Assembly: GCA_021774735.1 (NCBI GenBank)
Contig: JAJFIS010000025.1
Coordinates: forward strand, 1 to 64,000
Source of the DNA: Alphaproteobacteria bacterium
GTDB lineage: Bacteria > Pseudomonadota > Alphaproteobacteria > Sphingomonadales > Kordiimonadaceae
DNA: 64,000 nucleotides
Reading direction: 5' to 3'
The notes under the pieces were generated by a model, which did not search any database, was not told the origin of the DNA, and saw only the letters and a list, made by a program, of their open reading frames with translations. A program made the position numbers and the translations under genes. Positions 29,448 through 37,363 of the stretch are shown piece after piece. The number at the start of each line of letters is the position of its first letter. Within the stretch, counting starts at the first letter, position 1.

Positions 29448-29520
29448 AAATTTTCCTCAAACAGTTCATTGTGCTGCTTACCAGAATAGCTTAACACGCA
29501 GGGCAAAGACCACCAATTTC

Positions 29521-29555
29521 AAAAAAATAGGGAAGCAATATCCTGCTTCCCTATT
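29521..29555 (-). terminator. Rho-independent terminator of the TPR/SPOR gene
   Basis: A perfect 12-bp stem (29526-29537 with 29544-29555) and a six-base loop, followed on the minus strand by a run of seven T (29521-29527, partly overlapping the stem base). It lies 32 bases past the stop of the gene at 29587 and separates it from the Hsp20 gene. Confidence 0.88.
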
Positions 29556-29586
29556 CATATTTAATTTTGACCTAAAAGATGAAGTG

Positions 29587-30852
29587 CTAATTATCCTTAG
29601 GCAGGCGGCCTTCAGGCGGCTCGGGCGGTCTAATCCAACAGGCCGTGCCACGCGCCTTCAATTCATTGCAAACTTTCTCTGCTTCGGCGAAAGTCGCAAG
29701 GGGCCCGGCGTTTAATCTAAAGAAGAAACCATCTGGGTATTCACCGCGTCCCCCAAAATCCACCTCACTCCGGCGGGGCTCGATGCCTTCTAAAATATCT
29801 TTATTTTCACCGTAAAGGATTTTCCAACCTCGTACCAACTGCGATAGCTTGCGGTAAGCAGCAATTTGGATGGCCCAGCCTTCCGGCTCCAATAGTGGCG
29901 GAATATCCGGCAATACTTCAGGCTCGGGCAATGCTGTAAGTCGCGCAGCAGCCGCTTGACGGTTATCATTATCTGTTAACTCTAAATTACCCGCTTCGGA
30001 TAAATCCTGACCCTGTTCGATGACCCCAGTTAAAAGGGCTTTCATGCGGGCCTCTGGCGGCAAGGCAAAAAGAGTGTCATAAAAAGTAAAAGTTTCATCG
30101 ACGCTGATAGCGTCCAAATCAAGCCGGGCCATAGCCCTTGCCTCACTGCGGCGACCCGCAGTTAAATATGCAAGCGCAAGGTTTTGCCGGTCTCGTGGCC
30201 CAGCACGGCCACCACGGACCATTGTCTCTAACATCTCAATTGCCGTTGCGCTTTCACCAATGAGGGCCGTAAGTAATGCTTTGTTCGAATAGGCTGCCGG
30301 GTGTCCCGGCTCGCTTGAAAGAGCATCATCAAAGGCATTAAGCGCCCCACCCGCGTCGCCAACGGCGGCAAGCGCCACCCCACGACCTGTATGCGATGAG
30401 GCATCAAATGCTGATACAGATACGGCTTTTGAAAAGGCCGCAACAGCAGCTTCATAGTCGCCGATGGCCAAATAAGCTTTGCCAATTTCATGGTTAGCTG
30501 CACCATTACCTAACGCAGCTTCAGACTTTAAGGTGCTTAATGCCTCACTGTAGCGGCCCACCGCATTTAAAGCTCTGCCAAGTCCAACGCGAGCTTGCGC
30601 ACCGCCGGTTGCTAAAGCTTGACGGTACAGTGCAATAGCCTCTGTGGCATTACCGTCAGCCATCGCCTGATCAGCGCGGGCCATAATGGACACGCCCTGT
30701 ATGGCAAAAGCAGTTACAGTCAACGGTGATACGCTGGACAGCTCAGAAGCATGAAGCGACGATGGACTGAGGGTGAAAAACACCATGCCAGTCACCGCCA
30801 CAAATTTATGCTTTAAGGTAAAACTGCCTGTTATTTTACCGGCCAATTTCAT
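29587..30852 (-). CDS. TPR-repeat protein with C-terminal SPOR domain
   Basis: 421 residues with an N-terminal hydrophobic signal (VTGMVFFTLSPSSLHA), about four to five tetratricopeptide repeats (residues 55-230, for example ALFRQALATGGAQARVGLG-like units) and a C-terminal SPOR domain starting GWAIQIAAYRK and ending RGTACWIRPP. SPOR domains bind septal peptidoglycan lacking stem peptides, so a periplasmic division-site location is inferred. A sister protein lies at 32506. Confidence 0.85.
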   Translation of the reverse strand: MKLAGKITGSFTLKHKFVAVTGMVFFTLSPSSLHASELSSVSPLTVTAFAIQGVSIMARADQAMADGNATEAIALYRQALATGGAQARVGLGRALNAVGRYSEALSTLKSEAALGNGAANHEIGKAYLAIGDYEAAVAAFSKAVSVSAFDASSHTGRGVALAAVGDAGGALNAFDDALSSEPGHPAAYSNKALLTALIGESATAIEMLETMVRGGRAGPRDRQNLALAYLTAGRRSEARAMARLDLDAISVDETFTFYDTLFALPPEARMKALLTGVIEQGQDLSEAGNLELTDNDNRQAAAARLTALPEPEVLPDIPPLLEPEGWAIQIAAYRKLSQLVRGWKILYGENKDILEGIEPRRSEVDFGGRGEYPDGFFFRLNAGPLATFAEAEKVCNELKARGTACWIRPPEPPEGRLPKDN

Positions 30853-30953
30853 AAGGTTCGCTCCCTGAAAATCCTAATAATTACCTGAAAACTAGGTTCA
30901 ATCATGAACTAGCAATAGAATCTGTGCAAGTTTTCTTACCAAACTTCTCTAAT

Positions 30954-31541
30954 TTATGCAGTTTTTGGGGATATAGTATCATTTGGCATTGCCCCCCCAC
31001 ATACACACGTACCCTCACCCATTTCTGCGTCTAAATAGCGACTAAGAGCTTTCACCATAAGGGTTTGCAAACTTTCATGTTGCTTGGCGCCATAAAGCCG
31101 CAACCGCAAATGTAACTCTTCATCTATACGTAATGATGTATGAATGCGACCAACATTTTCGCCTCTGCCAGAGCCGCCTTTCTTACTTCTCTTCTTGTGC
31201 ACCGGATTATATCGGCGCTTAACTTGTGTTTTTACAGGGCGCAAAGACTTAGTTGGCGGCATAATATTCATGGAGCTTTCCGCAGAAACCGGTGTTTGTT
31301 CTAGGCTGTCTTGTTCATTCGCCACAGGTATATCAATTACGGTAGGACTTACAGCTTTATCACTAACTTCCTTTGGCGTAGCCATTTCATCTAAAGATGG
31401 TGCAACATCCTCTTCAGGACTGGTAAAGAAGGATACCGGAGCAGGAAGAACCGGAGGAATGCCTAGCATCGACCGCTTCATGGATGGACGAGCCTCCCCT
31501 TTGCGCGCTAGTAAACTGGCGGATAAACTGGCCGACTTCAT
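30954..31541 (-). CDS. Ribbon-helix-helix-type DNA-binding protein, partner of a ParA-like ATPase
   Basis: 195 residues. The first ~115 are low-complexity, Pro/Ser/Glu-rich. A basic linker (KRRYNPVHKKRSKKGG) precedes a C-terminal domain GRIHTSLRIDEELHLRLRLYG...LQTLMVKALSRYL with the strand-helix-helix pattern of RHH/MetJ-Arc proteins. It lies 32 bases downstream of the ParA-like gene, which suggests a ParA and DNA-binding-adaptor pair as in ParAG-like systems. Confidence 0.7.
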   Translation of the reverse strand: MKSASLSASLLARKGEARPSMKRSMLGIPPVLPAPVSFFTSPEEDVAPSLDEMATPKEVSDKAVSPTVIDIPVANEQDSLEQTPVSAESSMNIMPPTKSLRPVKTQVKRRYNPVHKKRSKKGGSGRGENVGRIHTSLRIDEELHLRLRLYGAKQHESLQTLMVKALSRYLDAEMGEGTCVCGGAMPNDTISPKTA

Positions 31542-31573
31542 ATTATATTCTCCTCATACTCAAAAAATGACTA

Positions 31574-32299
31574 TTAATGCCGCGCTATAGAGGGTTCAAC
31601 CCGACGTCCAAAACCAGGCCTGTGCACATTTGACTGCACCCGCGCAAAGGGGTTCGCAAGCACATGTCGCGTGGCGGTTCTCTCAAGACGTTCCCGTGTA
31701 TAATGCCACAGGGCTTCTATCTCCATGGCACTCTTCGACTTCGGGTTTAACTCCATCGTTGTGCGCCCATCAATCATGCTTGCAGCAAAGTCTTGACGGT
31801 GATGAATATTAACGGGTGCCACGGTTCCATGCTGGGATAAGGCCACTGCGGCTTCTGCTGTTAATCGCCCACGCGGGGTTGCGCCGTTGATCACAAACAT
31901 CAATGGCTTGCCTGACCTTTCGGCTAGATCAACTGTCGCCGCAGCAGCTCGCAGGTCATGCGGGCTGGGGCGTGTGGGAATTAACACAAGATCAGAAAGT
32001 GCAATCACCGACTGAATAGCTGCTGTTATCGCTGGCGGTGTATCAACTATGGCGTATTTGAAGCCCTGACTGCGCAAAATATCCAAATCTTGACTTAATC
32101 TGCCAACAGAGGTGTGGGCAAAAGAGGGTAAATCATTTTCACGCTCATTCCACCAGTCGGATAAGCTGCCTTGCGGATCCGTGTCAACCAGAACTACGGG
32201 ACCATCTCCAGCCAATTCTGCCTGCACTGCTAAATGTCCCGAAAGCGTTGTCTTTCCGGAACCCCCTTTTTGCGATGTTACCGCCAAAATGCGCATCAT
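31574..32299 (-). CDS. ParA-family ATPase
   Basis: 241 residues. The deviant Walker A KGGSGKTTLSGHLA with both lysines, switch I region VLVDTDPQGSLSDWW, and Walker B-like IVDTPP place it with ParA/MinD ATPases that form ATP-dependent dimers on DNA. No ParB/Spo0J gene is beside it, so this is not the standard chromosomal parAB locus. A possible start is the second ATG at 32296. A shared motif sits just upstream at 32319. Confidence 0.9.
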   Translation of the reverse strand: MMRILAVTSQKGGSGKTTLSGHLAVQAELAGDGPVVLVDTDPQGSLSDWWNERENDLPSFAHTSVGRLSQDLDILRSQGFKYAIVDTPPAITAAIQSVIALSDLVLIPTRPSPHDLRAAAATVDLAERSGKPLMFVINGATPRGRLTAEAAVALSQHGTVAPVNIHHRQDFAASMIDGRTTMELNPKSKSAMEIEALWHYTRERLERTATRHVLANPFARVQSNVHRPGFGRRVEPSIARH

Positions 32300-32318
32300 G
32301 ACACTCCATTCAATATTA

Positions 32319-32343
32319 TTAGGGCCTTAAAAATACCCTAAAC
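32319..32343. promoter_or_regulatory. Inverted-repeat regulatory motif upstream of parA
   Basis: TTAGGG (32319-32324), 11 bases, CCCTAA (32336-32341). The 17-base core 32327-32343 differs at one base from the copy upstream of the HerA-like gene (27389-27405). Its position 20-44 bases ahead of the ParA ATG would overlap a promoter or transcript start. Confidence 0.5.
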
Positions 32344-32505
32344 CTGAGTAATGTTGACCATCAGTCTACCGGATGGGTGTGAATGAAGATTTAAAACAAG
32401 AATACAATTTTATGCAGTTTTATTCTAAAATACTGCTAACTAGATTTCTGATGAGATAAAAATTAGACTATGACAAGCTAAAACCGTGAAATTTAAGAGG
32501 GTTAC

Positions 32506-33495
32506 ATGCATCGCATATTGATATTATCTGGGCTGTTTATGGTGTGGGCCACCAATGCTATTGTCCCACCACAAGCCGCAACAGCACAAGAACGTGCCAG
32601 CATTAGCTATGATCAAGCCCTATATCTAATGGAACAAGGCCGTGGCAATGAAGCCCTAGCCGCCCTTAAAGTTTATGCGTTGCAAGGAAATATGGAGGCT
32701 CATTATAAGATGGGCCAAATATACCGTTTGGGCTTGGGGGTGCCAATAAACCTACAACAATCCATGGTGCATTACCGTGATGGGGCTGATCGAGGCCACA
32801 GCCAAGCGGCCCTGACACTAGCAAATATCTTATATTTTGATTTATATAATCAACCCGGCAGTGTTGAAGAGGCCGTTGACCTATGGAAGGCGCAGGCCAT
32901 AAAACGTCAAGGGCAAGCTTATTATATGCTGGGTAATATTTTCTGGACGGGGGAACGAGGTGTGCTGGCAGACCCTATTCTGGCATACGGCCTTATGTGG
33001 GAAGCAAGCCGTAAACGTGTGCGCGGGGCGATCGAAGGTGAGACGATCATGCGTGAAAAAGTTATTTTAAGAGATCGCATGCAAGGCCAAAAGGTTGTTG
33101 GTAATTTAGCAACCAATGGCTTTCCTAAAACACCGCTGGTTAGCGTCAATGCTCCCAAAGCCCCCGAAGGCCAATTATATGTTGATACTGGTCCAGCCAA
33201 AGGCCATTCTCGTAGAGCCCCTCCACAAGATTGGACGAATACATGGCGCATTTTAATCGGCGGGCGGGTTTCTCGGAAAAGCGCCAATCGCTTACGATCA
33301 GAAATTGGCGTAACCCTGCCTGGAATCGTTGGCGATCTTGTCTTCCATATTATGCCTGCGCCCAACCCCCGGGGTGATTTGGACCATTTACTGGTTGCCG
33401 GACCATTTAAAGACAATTATGAAGGATTGGTGCGCTGCAGCTATCTAAAACAATATGAATATCAATGTGAATCACTAGGGCCCACACGCCGGTAA
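32506..33495 (+). CDS. Sel1-repeat protein with SPOR-like C-terminus
   Basis: 329 residues with a signal peptide cleaved near AATAQ. Sel1/TPR-like repeats follow (AHYKMGQIYRLGLGVPINLQQS, then SQAALTLANIL and AYYMLGNIFWTGERGV). The last ~80 residues, from TWRILIGGRVSRKSANRL to HLLVAGPFKDNYEGL and YQCESL, read like a SPOR domain but more divergently than in the protein at 29587. Ribosome site GAGGG precedes the ATG. Divergent from parA. Confidence 0.78.
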   Translation: MHRILILSGLFMVWATNAIVPPQAATAQERASISYDQALYLMEQGRGNEALAALKVYALQGNMEAHYKMGQIYRLGLGVPINLQQSMVHYRDGADRGHSQAALTLANILYFDLYNQPGSVEEAVDLWKAQAIKRQGQAYYMLGNIFWTGERGVLADPILAYGLMWEASRKRVRGAIEGETIMREKVILRDRMQGQKVVGNLATNGFPKTPLVSVNAPKAPEGQLYVDTGPAKGHSRRAPPQDWTNTWRILIGGRVSRKSANRLRSEIGVTLPGIVGDLVFHIMPAPNPRGDLDHLLVAGPFKDNYEGLVRCSYLKQYEYQCESLGPTRR

Positions 33496-33519
33496 CCATT
33501 CAGTTTGGAGTTTTCTTTT

Positions 33520-34236
33520 ATGTCTTTTCATAAGTTTATTGCCGAAATTCACAAGTGGGTTGGTCTTCTTCTAGTACAGCTTCTATTTTGGACAGCTGGT
33601 GGCTTTGTTATGAGCTACTTTGAGATCGAAAAAGTGCGCGGCGAGCATAAAGTGGTTGAACAGCCAAGCTATATTATTGCGCCTAACGCATATGACCCTG
33701 AGGTTATGAAGCAAATATTAGCGTCAAAGCCCGGAAGAATCAGCAACGTTTCTGCTACCCATCTATATGGCAAAGCTGTTTATAAAGTTGATTATAAAGA
33801 CAAAAGTAGCGCTCTTTTTGACCCTCATACCGGCACCAATATTTCACCTCTTAACCAGCAAAGCATCAAAGAGATTGCCACAAAACTTTATAGTGGTGAC
33901 AGCGAAATTCTCGCCCTAGAACTGCTACATGAAACAGGTATTGAATACCGCAGCAGCTTACCCGTTTGGAAAGTTGATTTTGCCGACAGTGATGAAACCA
34001 GCTTTTATTTCCACCCTGATACTGGTCGCTTAATGGCGAGACGAACCAAGCTTTGGCGTATCTATGACTTTATGTGGATGTTGCATATTATGGACTATGA
34101 TGAACGGGATGATTTCAATCACCCACTGCTGTATATTTTCTCTGCGCTTTCCGTGCTTTTCATCATTAGCGGGATTTTCTTAATCTATTACCGTTTTAGC
34201 CGCCGTGATTTCCGGTGGCTGGGCCTAGGCAAATAA
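33520..34236 (+). CDS. PepSY-domain membrane protein
   Basis: 238 residues from ATG 33520 (GGAG upstream). N-terminal membrane segment with HKWVGLLLVQLLFWTAGG, a periplasmic region with a PepSY-like part (YKVDYKDKSSALFDPHTG), then MWMLHIMDYDERDDFNHP and a C-terminal membrane segment. The HxW and DFNHPLL features are typical of PepSY-associated transmembrane proteins, often linked to iron or haem handling; the role here is unknown. Confidence 0.85.
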   Translation: MSFHKFIAEIHKWVGLLLVQLLFWTAGGFVMSYFEIEKVRGEHKVVEQPSYIIAPNAYDPEVMKQILASKPGRISNVSATHLYGKAVYKVDYKDKSSALFDPHTGTNISPLNQQSIKEIATKLYSGDSEILALELLHETGIEYRSSLPVWKVDFADSDETSFYFHPDTGRLMARRTKLWRIYDFMWMLHIMDYDERDDFNHPLLYIFSALSVLFIISGIFLIYYRFSRRDFRWLGLGK

Positions 34237-34238
34237 TC

Positions 34239-34916
34239 TTAAAAAGGCACATCGGCTGAAAAACAAACCCGCTCCTGAGTGCGAGGATGCAAGAAGCTAA
34301 GCTTCAAAGCATGCAGCATCAAACGCGGGGCCCGACTTTCAACACTCACGCCGTCACAATCCGCCATATCACCGTAAAATCTATCCCCCAAAATAGGATG
34401 ACCAAGTGCCAGCATATGAACGCGCAACTGATGGGTCCGACCCGTAATGGGGGTTAAAGAGACCCGGGTATAGCCATCATCAGACCGCTCTATAACTTTC
34501 CAGTGAGTAACCGCTGTCCGCCCTTCGGCCATGTCCACCATTTGCTTAGGTCTGTTTGGCCAATCACAGCGCAAGGGTTTATCGACCGTGCCACTGTCAT
34601 CTTTCATATGACCCATGACACAGGCGATATATTCTTTGGCTGTTTTGCGGTCCTGAAAACCTCGGCTAAGATAGCGATGTGCATCAACACTGCGCCCCAT
34701 GACCATAACCCCGGATGTATCCATATCTAGCCGGTGAACGGTTAAGGCACCAGGCAAGGCCGATTGAGCACGGCTTTCCAAGCAGTCCCGATGCGCAGGG
34801 TCTTTCCCCGGCACTGACAAAAGGCCCGCAGGCTTGTTCAGCACCAAAATATCATCGTCACTATAAATGATATCCAACAGTGGGTCTTGAGGTGGTCTGT
34901 AAATTAGCGGCTTCAT
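34239..34916 (-). CDS. rluA: RluA-family rRNA/tRNA pseudouridine synthase
   Basis: About 225 residues. The catalytic block VHRLDMDTSGVMVM holds the essential aspartate; CDWPNRPKQMVD, PITGRTHQLRVHMLALGHPI and GDRFYGD are close to E. coli RluA, which modifies U746 of 23S rRNA and U32 of tRNA. ATG 34916 has AGGAAAG five bases upstream and matches the expected N-terminus, so I prefer it to the longer frame from 34973. Confidence 0.93.
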   Translation of the reverse strand: MKPLIYRPPQDPLLDIIYSDDDILVLNKPAGLLSVPGKDPAHRDCLESRAQSALPGALTVHRLDMDTSGVMVMGRSVDAHRYLSRGFQDRKTAKEYIACVMGHMKDDSGTVDKPLRCDWPNRPKQMVDMAEGRTAVTHWKVIERSDDGYTRVSLTPITGRTHQLRVHMLALGHPILGDRFYGDMADCDGVSVESRAPRLMLHALKLSFLHPRTQERVCFSADVPF

Positions 34917-35104
34917 ATCCGCTTTCCTAACCCTGCTTATGGTGCGTGTCAAATAAGGATCAACCGTTGGCACAAAAGGGTAATTGCGAAGAAATCAGCA
35001 CTGAAACATACTATGATAAAGTCTACCTTGAAACAGGGTGCCACCATGCCTAGGTTAGTAGTCTGATAAAAGTAAAACGCCGCATGCTGAAAGGGCTATA
35101 TCCA

Positions 35105-36541
35105 ATGCATAAAAACGCCATGAAATTTTATATCGATGGTAGGTGGGTGGATCCCATTACCCCAAAGTCATTGGATGTTATTAATCCCGCGACCGAACAG
35201 CCCATCGGCCAGATCAGTTTAGGCAGTGAGCAAGATGTAGACATAGCCGTTCAGGCAGCAAAGCGGGCCTTCGAGAGCTTCAGTCAAACCAGCAAGGATG
35301 ACCGTATCGCCATGCTGGAGACAATCTTGCGGCTTTACAAAGAACGCTGGAATGATCTTGCATCCGTAATTTCCGCTGAAATGGGTGCTCCCATAAAAAT
35401 GGCAACGAGCAGCCAAGTTGGTGCGGGCTTCGGTCAAATGAACAGTGTGCTGGAAGCCTTAAAAGACTTTGAGTTTGAACGTGAGGTTGGCCCGCGTATT
35501 ATTGTCCGTGAACCTATCGGCGTTTGCGGCCTTATCACGCCGTGGAACTGGCCTATAAATCAAGTGGGGGCCAAGGTCGCTCCTGCACTTGCAGCGGGCT
35601 GTACCATGGTTTTAAAACCGTCAGAGATTGCCCCCTATGATGCCATGTTGCTCGCTGACATTATCCACGACGCAGGGGTTCCTGCGGGCGTATTTAACCT
35701 TATTAACGGTGAAGGACCAACTGTGGGAGCTGCCATGAGCGCCCACGCAGATATTGATATGATGAGCTTCACCGGTTCCACCCGCGCTGGCTCTGCGGTT
35801 GCCCAAGCCGGAGCGGCGGGGGTCAAGCGCATCGCCCAAGAGCTTGGCGGCAAGTCAGCGAATATATTATTGGATGATGTAGACTTTGAGAAAATAGTGA
35901 TGCGGGATGTATTTACCTGCATGGGTAATACGGGCCAAAGCTGCAATGCTCCTACCCGGATGCTTGTTCCCCAATCTAGAATGGAAGAAGTGGCAGCGAT
36001 TGCAGCCAAAACAATTAGCAAAATAAAAGTTGGTGATCCAGCCAGCACGGAAACCCATATGGGTCCGCAAGTGTCTGAGCTGCAATGGGGGCGCGTGCAA
36101 AGCTTAATCGGTATGGGGATTGATGAAGGTGCCCAAGTTATTACCGGTGGTCTCGGCAAACCCGACGGGTTAGAAACAGGCTATTATACTCGGCCAACCA
36201 TATTCGCTGGGGTCACCAATGACATGACTATTGCCCGCGAAGAAATATTTGGTCCCGTCCTGTCTATCATTGGCTACAAAGATGAAGAAGATGCGATCGC
36301 CATTGCCAATGATACGCTTTATGGCCTTGCGGGCTATGTATCCTCAGCGGATCATGACCGGGCTGTTGCCGTGGCACGGCGCATTCGAGCAGGGCAAATA
36401 ATGGTCAATGGACCCGCTTGGGACATTAATGCGCCCTTCGGTGGTTACAAACATTCAGGCAATGGCCGCGAGGGTGGCATATTCGGCCTTGAAGACTTCT
36501 TGGAGACCAAGGCTATCATTGGCGGTGTTGTGCCAACCTAA
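35105..36541 (+). CDS. NAD(P)-dependent aldehyde dehydrogenase
   Basis: 478 residues from ATG 35105 (AAGGG upstream; the ATG at 35084 has no ribosome site). The family residues are visible: substrate-binding TPWNWP, FTGSTRAGSAV, glutamate in QELGGKSANI, catalytic cysteine in NTGQSCNAPTR, and EEIFGPVLSI. The aldehyde is unknown. Placed ahead of the phasin and wax-ester synthase genes, a fatty aldehyde is possible but speculative. Confidence 0.92.
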   Translation: MHKNAMKFYIDGRWVDPITPKSLDVINPATEQPIGQISLGSEQDVDIAVQAAKRAFESFSQTSKDDRIAMLETILRLYKERWNDLASVISAEMGAPIKMATSSQVGAGFGQMNSVLEALKDFEFEREVGPRIIVREPIGVCGLITPWNWPINQVGAKVAPALAAGCTMVLKPSEIAPYDAMLLADIIHDAGVPAGVFNLINGEGPTVGAAMSAHADIDMMSFTGSTRAGSAVAQAGAAGVKRIAQELGGKSANILLDDVDFEKIVMRDVFTCMGNTGQSCNAPTRMLVPQSRMEEVAAIAAKTISKIKVGDPASTETHMGPQVSELQWGRVQSLIGMGIDEGAQVITGGLGKPDGLETGYYTRPTIFAGVTNDMTIAREEIFGPVLSIIGYKDEEDAIAIANDTLYGLAGYVSSADHDRAVAVARRIRAGQIMVNGPAWDINAPFGGYKHSGNGREGGIFGLEDFLETKAIIGGVVPT

Positions 36542-36647
36542 CCCACTATCCTTATTATTTAGCCATCACTCCCTGGGCCTCTCCCTAGGGGATCATAGGT
36601 TATGGCTATTGTATAAATTTCCTTGAAATAGCTAAATATTGCATTGA

Positions 36648-36666
36648 TTTGCTGCGTTGCAGCAAA
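36648..36666. promoter_or_regulatory. Perfect inverted repeat, candidate PhaR-type operator
   Basis: An 8-bp perfect inverted repeat, TTTGCTGC and GCAGCAAA, with a three-base spacer, 82 bases upstream of the -35 of phasin 1. The core CTGC-N3-GCAG matches, from memory, the site reported for PhaR repressors of alphaproteobacterial PHA genes. No phaR is in the window. Confidence 0.5.
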
Positions 36667-36747
36667 ATAAATATATTAGTAACTAATTGATTTATATGAA
36701 TATATATTGAAATTTGAAATTATTTTCTATATTTTTGAAAATAATAA

Positions 36748-36776
36748 TTGACGCAGTGCAGCATTTTTACTATAAC
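36748..36776 (+). promoter_or_regulatory. Sigma-70-type promoter of phasin 1
   Basis: -35 TTGACG (36748-36753), a 17-base spacer, -10 TATAAC (36771-36776). The block 36743-36768 is identical over 26 bases to 39275-39300 ahead of phasin 2. The spacer holds GCAGTGCAGC, TGC-rich like PhaR-type sites, so a repressor could sit between the boxes. Confidence 0.75.
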
Positions 36777-36839
36777 TCCTCTCAACGCAGCGGAACTGGC
36801 CTAATGCCAACCGCCAAATGAATTAACAGGAGACGAACC

Positions 36840-37163
36840 ATGGCTAATGCAAAAATTGCTTTACCTCAGATCGACGAACTTAAAGATATTTTCAATCTTG
36901 CTGTAAAAGGCAATCGTTCCCTTATTGAAAAGCAAGTTGAATTCGCTCAAGCAAATGCAAATCATTTCTTTGATAGCTTGCGCACAGTGACTAGCTCAGA
37001 AGACCTAACATCAGCCGGCCAGAGCCAAGTTAAGATGGCAATGGAAGGTGTTGAACGCTCCATGGAGCAGGTTCGCGAATTAGCACAGCTTGCCAACGGC
37101 AATCGCAAAGAGCTTCAAGAAGCTGTAAAAGATTATCTGCCATCGATGCCTGGTAGCAAGTAA
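36840..37163 (+). CDS. Phasin-family granule-associated protein
   Basis: 107 residues, fully helical in appearance, with the phasin_2-like pattern of Phe/Leu heptads: LKDIFNLAVKGNRSLIEKQV and EQVRELAQLANGNRKELQEA. Phasins coat polyhydroxyalkanoate or neutral-lipid granules. A very good AGGAGA ribosome site precedes the ATG, and a strong promoter and a clear terminator flank it, fitting an abundant structural protein. No phaC synthase gene is in the window. Confidence 0.85.
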   Translation: MANAKIALPQIDELKDIFNLAVKGNRSLIEKQVEFAQANANHFFDSLRTVTSSEDLTSAGQSQVKMAMEGVERSMEQVRELAQLANGNRKELQEAVKDYLPSMPGSK

Positions 37164-37197
37164 TAGATATTTGCCTGCGCCAAGCAGGTAATGCATA

Positions 37198-37282
37198 GGG
37201 GGCGTCCGGTTATCCCCCCCATCTATATACCCTTAACTGGACGCCCCCGACGACCTGACTCTATAATGTCAGGTCGTCTTTT
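37198..37282 (+). terminator. Double hairpin terminator after phasin 1
   Basis: Two adjacent perfect stems: GGGGGCGTCC (37198-37207) with GGACGCCCCC (37239-37248), then GACGACCTGAC (37249-37259) with GTCAGGTCGTC (37268-37278) followed by TTTT. The second has the form of a Rho-independent terminator; the first, with no spacing between them, may protect the phasin mRNA 3' end. Confidence 0.85.
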
Positions 37283-37363
37283 GCGACCCTTCTAATGCAA
37301 TTACTTTGACTTATCAGCATATGTCGCCAAACTAATGTTTCAGCTAAATGCAAAGGACCCAAA

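Noticed and set aside
31574-32299. Chromosomal parAB partition locus
   Set aside because: No ParB gene or parS site was seen; the partner is an RHH-type protein.
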